Source: Microbacterium suaedae (GTDB lineage: Bacteria; Actinomycetota; Actinomycetes; Actinomycetales; Microbacteriaceae). From it: a stretch of DNA of 64,000 nt. The notes under the pieces were generated by a model that searched no databases, was not told the origin of the DNA, and saw nothing but the letters and a program-made list of their open reading frames with translations. A program made the position numbers and the translations under genes. How positions within the stretch are numbered: position 1 is the first letter of the stretch; every line of letters starts with the position of its first letter. Where the stretch lies: positions 62,001 to 126,000 of the forward strand of contig NZ_PNFD01000002.1 of NCBI RefSeq assembly GCF_003254645.1, read 5' to 3'. This document shows, piece after piece, positions 47,070-54,222 of this stretch.

Positions 47070-47119
47070 CAGATGGTCCTACGTGCCGAAACTGGGTGGA
47101 GTTCCGGTTCAACGTGTGA
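47070..47119 (+). repeat. Dispersed ~50-bp repeat, copy C, with a YchF-like 3' end
   Basis: Begins CAGATGG and ends with bases 47096-47119, which encode VEFRFNV followed by TGA. That is the standard YchF C-terminus that ychF at 32535 lacks. The 11 bp GTGGAGTTCCG occur at both 33585-33595 and 47096-47106. Inverted arms around GGGTGG are weaker than in copy B. Confidence 0.75.
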
Positions 47120-47163
47120 TCGCGATCCCGCTCGACCTCTCGTGGCCCCTCGCAAGCCGAACC

Positions 47164-47376
47164 TCAATTCGGCTGCGTTCCTGCGGCTTTCGGATCGAAG
47201 AGTTCGTCGATCCGGCAATCGAAAACCTCGGCCAAGCGGAAAGCCAGTGGCAATGAGGGGTCGAACCGTCCGCGCTCGATGGAGATGACGGTCTGGCGGG
47301 AGACTCCGAGTTCATCGGCGAGGCGCTGTTGTGACCAGCCGCGGTCCAGTCGGCGTTCGTGAAGCGAGTTCCTCAT
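47164..47376 (-). CDS. XRE-family transcriptional regulator
   Basis: 70 residues from ATG 47376. It is essentially one helix-turn-helix (LHERRLDRGWSQQRLADELGVSRQTVISIERGRFDPSLPLAFRLAEVF) with the tail CRIDELF, as in small YozG-like regulators. Such proteins are commonly paired with a membrane protein, as here, 2 bp upstream in the same operon. Confidence 0.9.
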   Translation of the reverse strand: MRNSLHERRLDRGWSQQRLADELGVSRQTVISIERGRFDPSLPLAFRLAEVFDCRIDELFDPKAAGTQPN

Positions 47377-47378
47377 CG

Positions 47379-47852
47379 TCAGCTGCGCTTCTTCGCCATG
47401 AGGTATCGCACGAGGGTGCTGGAGAAGGCGATCAGGATGACTCCGACGAGTGCCCATAGCGCGTCGATGTCGAAGCCAGTGATGGCGAGAGTTGCGAGTG
47501 CAAACCCTGTCAGCATGATCGTGTCGCGGAGTGCACCAGCCATGGCGGTGTCCAGCCACTTCGACTCGATCGACTCTTCCGGGTTGTCAATTGCACCCTG
47601 GAGGCTCGCGCGATCGACGACGAGGGCCCAGGTGAGGCCTATGAGCCCCCAAGACATGACGAGAGCGGTCACGCCGGCGACGACCAGGGCGTGCTCGCCC
47701 TCGGAAACTTGAGTCAAAAGAGTGAGCGCACCAGCTGCGACGGCCAGAACCAAGCCTGCCGGGATCGCAATAGCCATGGCGGGGACTCGCCCTCCGGCGA
47801 ACTTGATCCGGCCCCAGCGTGTTCGCGCGTCGGTTGTTGGCTTGGTGGTCAT
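47379..47852 (-). CDS. Four-helix membrane protein paired with the XRE regulator
   Basis: 157 residues from ATG 47852, which follows GGGAGAGAG. Four hydrophobic helices lie in two pairs separated by a charged loop (DRASLQGAIDNPEESIESKWLD). No named domain. In similar two-gene units the membrane protein and small XRE protein form a sensory or stress pair; the role here is unknown. Confidence 0.75.
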   Translation of the reverse strand: MTTKPTTDARTRWGRIKFAGGRVPAMAIAIPAGLVLAVAAGALTLLTQVSEGEHALVVAGVTALVMSWGLIGLTWALVVDRASLQGAIDNPEESIESKWLDTAMAGALRDTIMLTGFALATLAITGFDIDALWALVGVILIAFSSTLVRYLMAKKRS

Positions 47853-47863
47853 ACTCTCTCCCG

Positions 47864-47906
47864 TGTGAAGCAGGTTTGACATGTGAAGCTAGCTTGACAT
47901 GTGAAG
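47864..47906 (-). promoter_or_regulatory. Three 18-bp-spaced repeats upstream of the membrane/XRE operon
   Basis: TGTGAAG occurs at 47864, 47882 and 47900, exactly 18 bp apart; the last two are extended to TTGACATGTGAAG (47876-47888 and 47894-47906). They lie just upstream of the operon start, so they are candidate binding sites for the XRE protein. The 18-bp spacing is slightly under two DNA turns. Confidence 0.5.
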
Positions 47907-48240
47907 TGCGCTTTGCACAAGGTGCGGTTCAGGGATCCTTGGGTCGTCGCGTGGGCCCCGCGCGTTCGCCGGTGTATTACGTGGTCGGTAGACCGCACGA
48001 CGTTGGCGGCTTTGGCTGCCGGGTCGGAGGTCCCAGCCCTTCGGGTCGGAAGGACGCCTTCGGAAGGCAGTGGTTGCACCATGCGGCGCGCGCAGGGCCC
48101 CACAGTGCAAGGTCGTGATTGAGCGCGACGGCCATCACTGCCGATGCGTACCCCTGTGGCTCGGAGCGCGCCGGCTGCACGACATTCCACGCGGTGTCGA
48201 GATGGAGTTGTCGTTTGGCGTGCAGTGCCGGGCGTGCTGG
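47907..48240. other. Stretch without a convincing gene
   Basis: 334 bp between the repeat sites and the RibD-like gene. Several short overlapping frames exist on both strands. A minus-strand frame (47977-48180) reads YASAVMAVALNHDLALWGP and WCNHC but has no recognised family. It may be a decayed gene. Confidence 0.4.
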
Positions 48241-48819
48241 CTATGCGCTGATCTCGCGAGAAGTGATCACGTCATACCGCAGCTGCACCATGCCATTATC
48301 GAATCTCTGTTCGTGCTGCAGGCTGAGATCTAGGCGGCGATCCGGCAGGAATCGCAGTCCGCCACCGACGACGACGGGGCACACGAGCATGTCGATCCGG
48401 TCGACAAGACCGTGTCGAATCGCTTGTGCAGCCACAGTTGGCCCGTCGATCGTCACGTTTCCTCGCGCATCAGCTTTTATTTCCGCGACCTCTTCCGGGT
48501 CGAACTGTGCGCGCAGTTGCGTGCGCGATGTGGCGACTGTTTCAAGAGTGCGGGAGAAGACCACTTTGTCTGCCCGTTGCCAGATCCGTGCAAACTCCGT
48601 GGACTGCGGCGACTGTTCGATGACTTCGGGGTTCGTCTCCCAGACAGCCATCATCTGGTACATCCGCCGACCGAGCAGATAGGTCGAGACCTTCGAGTAC
48701 TCGTCGTTGACTGCGGCAAGAACCTGCTCGTCAGGCATGGCCCACGAGGTGAATTCGCCCGTAGTGTCTGCGACGTAGCCATCAAGCGACACCTGCATGG
48801 AGTACACCAACGTGCCCAT
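48241..48819 (-). CDS. RibD C-terminal/dihydrofolate-reductase-like protein
   Basis: 192 residues. The fold is readable from LVYSMQVSLDGYVAD at the N-terminus, YLLGRRMYQMM, and the late NVTIDGPTVAAQAIRHGLVDRIDMLVCPVVVGGG. This is the RibD C-terminal reductase family, usually NADPH-dependent with unknown substrate; not a classical folate DHFR. It is divergent from an HxlR regulator, a common pairing. Confidence 0.88.
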   Translation of the reverse strand: MGTLVYSMQVSLDGYVADTTGEFTSWAMPDEQVLAAVNDEYSKVSTYLLGRRMYQMMAVWETNPEVIEQSPQSTEFARIWQRADKVVFSRTLETVATSRTQLRAQFDPEEVAEIKADARGNVTIDGPTVAAQAIRHGLVDRIDMLVCPVVVGGGLRFLPDRRLDLSLQHEQRFDNGMVQLRYDVITSREISA

Positions 48820-48832
48820 AGCTATCCTCGAT

Positions 48833-48890
48833 CTGGTTGCATTGTAGGAGCAGTTTCAGGCTACGTAGACTGATTGCGTGTTGCAACCAG
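48833..48890. promoter_or_regulatory. Inverted repeat between the RibD-like and HxlR genes
   Basis: CTGGTTGCA (48833-48841) and TGCAACCAG (48882-48890) form a perfect 9-bp inverted repeat separated by 40 bp. One arm overlaps the HxlR start. A small palindrome CTACGTAG (48861-48868) lies between. It is a likely HxlR operator controlling both genes. Confidence 0.5.
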
Positions 48891-49402
48891 ATGGCGTGGA
48901 GAAGCTGCAAGTTGAACGCGGTCGCTCTGGGTGTCCGATCAACATGACGGTTGAACTGCTGGGCGACCGCTGGAGTCTGGTCGTGCTGCGCGACATCATG
49001 TTCGGCGACCGTCGGCGTTTCCGGGAGCTGCTGCATCATTCCGAGGAGCGGATTGCCTCCAACGTGTTGGCGAGCAGGCTCAAGCGCATGTCGGACGTCG
49101 GTCTGCTCACGCGACATGGCGATCCGAGTCATCGCCAGAAGGTCGAGTACCGCCTCACCGAACCGGCGATTCAGCTGGTGCCGGTGATGGCGCAGCTTGG
49201 CGACTGGGGTGCTCGCTGGTTGCCCACCTCTGCAGAGCTGGCCGTTCGCGCGGAACTGCTGGCAGACGGAGGGCCCGAACTCTGGTCGAGATTCATGAGC
49301 GAGCTCCGCGAGGTGCATCTGCGGGGCGGCATCTTTTCCAAGGATGGCGTCCTGGCTGAGCTGACTGCTGCGTACGAGCGCGTCGTATCAGCGCATGGGT
49401 AG
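48878..49402 (+). CDS. HxlR-family transcriptional regulator
   Basis: 174 residues from GTG 48878 (TTG 48881 also possible). The winged-helix signature is clear: GCPINMTVELLGDRWSLVVLRDIMFG, then IASNVLASRLKRMSDVGLLTRHG. A ~70-residue extension follows. It probably senses redox or electrophiles and controls the divergent reductase. Its stop lies 19 bp before repeat D. Confidence 0.9.
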   Translation: MLQPDGVEKLQVERGRSGCPINMTVELLGDRWSLVVLRDIMFGDRRRFRELLHHSEERIASNVLASRLKRMSDVGLLTRHGDPSHRQKVEYRLTEPAIQLVPVMAQLGDWGARWLPTSAELAVRAELLADGGPELWSRFMSELREVHLRGGIFSKDGVLAELTAAYERVVSAHG

Positions 49403-49421
49403 CTGGGGCGGGTTACCGCTG

Positions 49422-49470
49422 CAGATGTCTCCATGCGCCGGAACTCGGTGGGGTTCCGCTTCGATTTCTC
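49422..49470 (+). repeat. Dispersed ~50-bp repeat, copy D
   Basis: Begins CAGATG; inner arms CGGAAC (49439-49444) and GTTCCG (49453-49458). The 3' part diverges (TTCGATTTCTC in place of TTCAACGTGT). Similarity to copy C extends upstream to a GGTTACCGCTG-like stretch, so the unit may be about 60 bp. Confidence 0.75.
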
Positions 49471-49496
49471 GGTGGCCTCGGGTACGTCGATGACGC

Positions 49497-49850
49497 CTAT
49501 GTCCTCCCTCGCGTCGACTCCACCTCGCTCTGGATGATGTTCCTAGCTGCTTCGATGAGGGCGCGGTTATCGGGAGTCGGTTGGCCGTCAGGCAGCAGTA
49601 TGGTGTCCTCGAGCCCTATCCGCGTCGAAAGGCCACGTCGAGCCGCGCGGCGAATCGCCGCCAGAGTCTCAGCCAGTGGTTCCGCCGCGAGCGTGTCGAT
49701 CCCGGCGGCATCCTTGACGTGTACGTGGACCGCCTCGGCACCGGCGGCACCTGCCGCCACAGCGTTGGCCGCAAGCTCAGACGGGGTTGTCGGCAGTGAG
49801 GGGTGCTCGCTCGGCAACCGAGCGCCGTTCAGACATGCCTTCAGGATCAT
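49497..49850 (-). pseudogene. BKACE (DUF849) gene with a large internal deletion
   Basis: 117 codons from ATG 49850. The N-terminal ~60 residues (MILKACLNGARLPSEHP...EAVHVHVKDAAG) are those of a beta-keto acid cleavage enzyme. They then jump straight to the family's C-terminal part (RIGLEDTILLPDGQPTPDNRALI). About half of a normal ~270-residue protein, including most of the barrel, is missing although the frame is kept. It cannot be functional. It is the only gene between repeats D and E. Confidence 0.8.
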
Positions 49851-49902
49851 CCCGAAGATGGTGGCACAGAGGTCCGACTGACGAGCGGTCTCGCCGTTGC
49901 TT

Positions 49903-49951
49903 CGGATGCCCCTACGTGCCGGAACACCGTGGAGGACCAGTTCGACGTGTG
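49903..49951 (+). repeat. Dispersed ~50-bp repeat, copy E
   Basis: Shares CCTACGTGCCGGAAC and TTCGACGTGTGG with the other copies but has a diverged centre, so the arms shrink to GAAC/GTTC. It lies 19 bp before the stop of the VOC gene. Confidence 0.6.
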
Positions 49952-49970
49952 GCACGTCGGGCGTCTCGTG

Positions 49971-50381
49971 CTAGCCGCGCGTCTCCTCCGCGAATCGGGT
50001 CTGGGCTGCCTCACTGGTCGGAGTGAAGAAGTTGATGAGATTGCTGTCCGGATCCCGCACGAGGAGCGAGCGGTTTCCCCAGGGCATGTCGGTCGGCGCA
50101 TTGACGAACACGTCGACGACGCCTTGAAGGCCCCTGTAGGTTGCGTCGACGTCGTTGACGAGGAAGTCCAGGGTGACGCTGCGATTTGCTCGAGCCTCGG
50201 CGGCATTGTCTCCGAGGAGCGGGACCGTGGCGGAGCTCGCGATGGCGAGTGTGCCCGATGGTGTGCGAAGTTCCGCAAACATCGGGTGAAGCCGCTCAGC
50301 GGTGATGCCGGTGGCCGTCTCGTAGAACGTGACGAGTGCGTCGACGTCGTCGGTGATGAATCGGGTGGCTGCGAGCTGCAT
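49971..50381 (-). CDS. VOC family protein (glyoxalase/bleomycin-resistance fold)
   Basis: 136 residues from ATG 50381 (MQLAATRFITDDVDALVTFY), preceded by AAGGAGAAGG. Two beta-alpha-beta-beta-beta repeats can be traced, ending in LLVRDPDSNLINFFTP. Substrate unknown; the family includes glyoxalases, dioxygenases and drug-binding proteins. Divergent from a WYL regulator that probably controls it. Confidence 0.85.
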   Translation of the reverse strand: MQLAATRFITDDVDALVTFYETATGITAERLHPMFAELRTPSGTLAIASSATVPLLGDNAAEARANRSVTLDFLVNDVDATYRGLQGVVDVFVNAPTDMPWGNRSLLVRDPDSNLINFFTPTSEAAQTRFAEETRG

Positions 50382-50488
50382 GCCCTTCTCCTTCAGTCGC
50401 TGATGTGGCCGACGGACTCGGACACGGGCATCACGGTACGACTTATACCGGGCAAAAACTGTCCTGTATGAGGGTGACAATGGGTCTT

Positions 50489-51490
50489 ATGGCTGACACG
50501 ACCGCTCGAGCGCTGCGAGTGCTCGAGCTCCTGCAGTCCGCGCAGCAGCGCACTGTTGCCGAGCTGGCAGAACGCCTCGGCGTCGACGAGCGGACTATCC
50601 GCAGAGATATGGCGCGGCTGGTTGGTCTGGGGCTGCCCGTGGAAACACTGAGGGGGCGCTATGGCGGCTACCGGCTCGCGTCCGGGCAGCGTGTTCTCCC
50701 ACTCATGTTCAGCGCCGAGGAGGCCGTCGCTGTCTATCTCGGATTCGCCCGCGCGCAGGCGGCATCGCGCGAGCCCGAGATCGCCGCGCAGACCGCCCTG
50801 TCGAAGATCAAACGAGCGCTGCCGAGCGCTGACGCGGAGCGGGTCGATGCCCTTCTCGGGGTGATGGCGCGTACTTCCCAGGACGGCGACACTCCTCCCG
50901 ACCCTGCCGTGATGCTGACCTTGGCGGAGGCCGTCGCGCTTCGACAGGGACTCGACCTGCGCTACGTCAGCCGCGCGGGTGTCTCATCCAGGCGTTCGGT
51001 CCATCCATACGGCCTGGTGGCGCACTCGGGTCGGTGGTATCTCGTCGCCTTCGATACGGACCAGCAAGAAGAGCGGACGTTTCGGGTCGACCGAGTGCGA
51101 TCGGCCCGCGCTCTGCGCGAGACCTTTGCTCCTCCGCTCCGCCCGGATATCGAGGGGCACCTGCTTGAACTGCTCGCCGATGCCCCGTATCGGTGGCACG
51201 TGTTGCTGCGCATCCGAACAACCGAGGATCGCATCCGGATCCACCTGCCGCGAAGCGTGGCCCGGCTCGAGCGGTTGCACAGCGGTGAGGTCGGGACGGA
51301 CGGGTGGGGTCTGCCCTGGTATAGGGCAGAGATCCATGCTGAGAGCCTCGACTGGTTGCCGTCGGTGATCCAGGCACTCGACTGCGAGGTGACGATCGAG
51401 GGGCCGGACGAGCTCCGAGATCGCGTCAGGTCCGCGGCGGCGAGGATGCTGCGCGCGGCGGACGACGGCATGAGGCCGATCGGGCCATGA
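50489..51490 (+). CDS. HTH-WYL transcriptional regulator
   Basis: 333 residues from ATG 50489 (MADTTARALRV); ATGs at 50468 and 50480 are alternatives. An N-terminal HTH_11 domain (LELLQSAQQRTVAELAERLGVDERTIRRDMARL) is followed by a WYL domain (RRSVHPYGLVAHSGRWYLVAFD) and a WCX-like C-terminus. WYL domains bind ligands or nucleic acid. The 107-bp gap to the VOC gene holds both promoters. Confidence 0.9.
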   Translation: MADTTARALRVLELLQSAQQRTVAELAERLGVDERTIRRDMARLVGLGLPVETLRGRYGGYRLASGQRVLPLMFSAEEAVAVYLGFARAQAASREPEIAAQTALSKIKRALPSADAERVDALLGVMARTSQDGDTPPDPAVMLTLAEAVALRQGLDLRYVSRAGVSSRRSVHPYGLVAHSGRWYLVAFDTDQQEERTFRVDRVRSARALRETFAPPLRPDIEGHLLELLADAPYRWHVLLRIRTTEDRIRIHLPRSVARLERLHSGEVGTDGWGLPWYRAEIHAESLDWLPSVIQALDCEVTIEGPDELRDRVRSAAARMLRAADDGMRPIGP

Positions 51491-51629
51491 GTCACATGAG
51501 TCAGCGGAGCGCGCAGATAGTTCCTGGCGAGGTAAAGACAGCGGAAAACGCTGTAACCGCGGTCACTGCTCGCAGCGTGTTTTCGCGCATTCGCACGCCA
51601 TCCAAGGCGATAATCGCCGCCGAGGGGTC

Positions 51630-51839
51630 GTGCGGCGCAACACCGTCTACGGGGTGCAGGTGTGCTTGCCCAGCTCCCTTATGATCGGCGACGACGGCGG
51701 AGGGACTGCGATCCTGCTGAACCTCGCGGATCGCTGCATCTATGAGGTGGGCATGGGGGCCATGGACGCGGAGAGCATGGAACTCAGCGCGGACTTCCTC
51801 GACGAGTTCCTCGCGATCGGCACCTGCTTGACAGAGTGA
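51630..51839 (+). pseudogene. C-terminal remnant of a SUKH (SMI1/KNR4) protein
   Basis: A 69-codon frame with MIGDDGGGTAILLNLADRCIYEVGMGAMD, which is the C-terminal part of SUKH immunity-type proteins. The usual N-terminal ~80 residues are missing and the sequence upstream to 51491 shows no gene. SUKH proteins commonly neutralise contact-dependent or polymorphic toxins. Confidence 0.6.
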
Positions 51840-51936
51840 GGCGCGGGATGACGTCCATCTGCTCCGCGTGCGTTTTCAGGAATCGCGAATCGACTCGCGG
51901 GGAACTTCGCCGGCCTGCGTGAGCGATACTGTCGCC

Positions 51937-52257
51937 ATGAAGATGCTCCTCGGCGAAGCATTGTGGAGAGCGGATGAACTGCCGTGGACCCACGCACTGT
52001 ACGCGCCCGCGGGCCGTCGGCTCGACGACGGAGAATTGCCGGTTCTGGTGTGGGATGTGGACGACGTCGCAGACGACGCCACAGATCTTCCCGCGGAGGC
52101 GAGTGCACTCGGCTACGAGTATGTTCTCGGGGTCGATGACGTGCAGAGCATCGTTGCCAACGCGCGAGCGCAGAGGCCGGAGGCGACGACCGCTGACCTC
52201 CTCCTCGCGCTGCAGCACTATTTGGGTCGAGACGCATTCATCGTGTGGGGCCGCTGA
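51937..52257 (+). CDS. Small acidic protein, possibly DUF7716-type immunity-like
   Basis: 106 residues from ATG 51937 (MKMLLGEALWRADELPWTHALY). It is acidic and soluble, with the segment GYEYVLGVDDVQSIVANARAQRP and a C-terminal LLLALQHYLGRDAFI. I associate this pattern tentatively with DUF7716. Next to a SUKH remnant it may be another orphan immunity protein; this is inference. Confidence 0.55.
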   Translation: MKMLLGEALWRADELPWTHALYAPAGRRLDDGELPVLVWDVDDVADDATDLPAEASALGYEYVLGVDDVQSIVANARAQRPEATTADLLLALQHYLGRDAFIVWGR

Positions 52258-52322
52258 ATGATGGCCCTCCTGGTGAGCGCTGAGCGAGAGAGTCTTTCTC
52301 TTTCCGCGTGGATCTCGCTCTT

Positions 52323-52541
52323 TCATCGCCCGTGACGTTCGATGACGGGCGACCGACTACCCCAGTCGAAGCCATCGATCAGCCGCCGGGCTTCGTCGTC
52401 ATCTGTCGCGGGGATCTCGGCGATGACCTCGTGATCGTTAAGCCGGCGGATGATCAGGTGCCCCAGCGAGCCGTCGCCAGCGTCCCAGATGGATCGGTAT
52501 GACGCCTCGTATGGCTGGTATGCGCGCTCGAGCTCGGCCAA
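52323..52541 (-). CDS. Small hypothetical protein
   Basis: 72 residues with a TTG start at 52541 and GGAG about 12 bp upstream. The sequence (LERAYQPYEASYRSIWDAGD) is acidic and protein-like, but no domain is recognised. The rare start and short length keep confidence low. Confidence 0.4.
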   Translation of the reverse strand: MAELERAYQPYEASYRSIWDAGDGSLGHLIIRRLNDHEVIAEIPATDDDEARRLIDGFDWGSRSPVIERHGR

Positions 52542-52730
52542 GACCGATCGTGCTCCGTGTCAAAGCGAGGTGGAGTCATCCTTGGATCGTGTCCAGAGGT
52601 TCAGGCTGCCGCTGGCGAGGATCCGGGCACGGATGCTCAGCTCGGGGAAGGATGGCGGATTCGCGCCGCGCCATCCGCCACCGGCATGGAGTGCGTTTCC
52701 CGGGTTCAGGGGCTGCGTACGATCGTCCAC

Positions 52731-53195
52731 ATGACAGACGATCTTGTGATCCGGCCGGTCAGAGGTCAGGGGGAGTATCCGCGACTCGTGCAGGTATGGC
52801 GCACCTCCGTCGATGCCACACACGATTTCCTCGCTCGTGAGCATCGGGATGCGATCGAGGCGAAGCTCGAAGCCGAGTACCTGCCGCATGTGAAGATCGT
52901 GGTCGCGGAACGTTACGGAACTCCGGTCGGTTTTGCGGGGACGGCCGACGGCAAACTCGAGATATTGTTCGTCGACGCTGATCACCGTGGCAGCGGCGTC
53001 GGTTCCGAGCTGCTGCAGCACGCCCTGGTCGCCGAGGGCGTGACAGCGGTAGACGTCAATGAAGAGAACGGCCAGGCCGTGGGATTCTACGAGCGAGCGG
53101 GTTTCGCTGTCGTCAAACGGAGCCCGCTGGACAGCGACGGTCTTCCGTATCCGATCCTGCACATGGATCTTGTTGCCGGGGACGGGGGCCGCTGA
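52731..53195 (+). CDS. GNAT family N-acetyltransferase
   Basis: 154 residues from ATG 52731. The acetyl-CoA motif is VDADHRGSGVGSELLQHAL, with NEENGQAVGFYERAGF at motif B. It resembles small YjaB-like acetyltransferases; substrate unknown. An in-frame upstream region to 52557 lacks family similarity. Confidence 0.88.
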   Translation: MTDDLVIRPVRGQGEYPRLVQVWRTSVDATHDFLAREHRDAIEAKLEAEYLPHVKIVVAERYGTPVGFAGTADGKLEILFVDADHRGSGVGSELLQHALVAEGVTAVDVNEENGQAVGFYERAGFAVVKRSPLDSDGLPYPILHMDLVAGDGGR

Positions 53196-53221
53196 TCCGC
53201 TCCCGCCGTCTCCCGGCGACG

Positions 53222-54133
53222 TCAGGCGCGTACCGGCGTCTCGCCGCCCTCCGTGAAGCTCGGGCGCTTGCCGAAGGCCCGCCCGATGAGCAAGACGGCG
53301 CCGACGATCACGAGTCCTTCAGCAAGACCCGCGACGGCAGATAGGAGCGTGCCGCCGAGCCAAGCGACGACGACTCCGGCCGGTTCCAGCGCGTGTTCGA
53401 CGCCGTGGAGGAGATCGCTGAAGAACGTCAGCCCCACCTCGCCGAGGTTGACGAGCACGAGATGGCCGCCCACCCAGAGCATGGCGACGGTGCCGATGAC
53501 GCTGATCACGCGGAATACGGCGGGCATCGACCGGGCGATGCGGGCGCCCATATGGCGCACCCGCTGATCGTCGTCCTTCGCCATCTTCAGGCCGACATCA
53601 TCGATCTTGACGAGGATCGCCACGGCTCCGTACACGATGCCCGTCATGATGAGCGCGATCACGGCGAGCGCGCCGAGCGTCATCCAGGTGCCGCGGCTCG
53701 TATCGAGATTCGACAGGGAGATCAGCATGATCTCGGTGGACAGGATGAGGTCGGTGCGAATGGCTCCCGCGACGAGCTTCTTCTCGTCGCGTGCGCCCTC
53801 ATCGACGTGCCCGTGATGGAATCCGAACCACTCGAGCACCTTCTCGGCGCCCTCGAAACAGAGATACGAGCCGCCGAGGATCAGCAGATACGGCAGCACC
53901 CAAGGCGCGAACGCCGTCAGCAGCAGCGCGGCCGGGATGATGATCACGAATTTGTTGAGGATCGATCCGAGCGCGATCTTCATCACGACCGGCAGCTCGC
54001 GCGCAGGGGAGAGCCCGCGCACGTATTGCGGCGTCACGGCGGCGTCGTCGATCACGACACCGGCTGCCTTCGACGACGCCTTGACGGCGGCGCTCAGGAT
54101 GTCGTCGACGACGGCGAGCAGTCCGACGGACAT
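53222..54133 (-). CDS. DUF808 family inner-membrane protein
   Basis: 303 residues from ATG 54133 (MSVGLLAVVDDILSAAVKASSKAAGVVIDDAAV). About eight membrane helices. The conserved start and GGSYLCFEGAEKVLEWFG segment match DUF808 (YedI-like) proteins. Function is not established. Confidence 0.88.
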   Translation of the reverse strand: MSVGLLAVVDDILSAAVKASSKAAGVVIDDAAVTPQYVRGLSPARELPVVMKIALGSILNKFVIIIPAALLLTAFAPWVLPYLLILGGSYLCFEGAEKVLEWFGFHHGHVDEGARDEKKLVAGAIRTDLILSTEIMLISLSNLDTSRGTWMTLGALAVIALIMTGIVYGAVAILVKIDDVGLKMAKDDDQRVRHMGARIARSMPAVFRVISVIGTVAMLWVGGHLVLVNLGEVGLTFFSDLLHGVEHALEPAGVVVAWLGGTLLSAVAGLAEGLVIVGAVLLIGRAFGKRPSFTEGGETPVRA

Positions 54134-54222
54134 GGATCCCCCTGTGAGAGTTGAGCGGTGCGGCGCACCCGCGTCGCGGGGCACACGCCTCTCAAGGCAT
54201 TCTGCCTCAGTCGGACCGCAGG

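Noticed and set aside
43171-49951. Repeats A-E as integron attC sites
   Set aside because: They are about the right length and imperfectly palindromic, and GTTCAAC fits the RYYYAAC pattern. However it lies outside and after the hairpin, no matching GTTRRRY lies at the other end, genes between repeats are in mixed orientation, and no integrase is visible. Canonical attC structure is therefore not supported.
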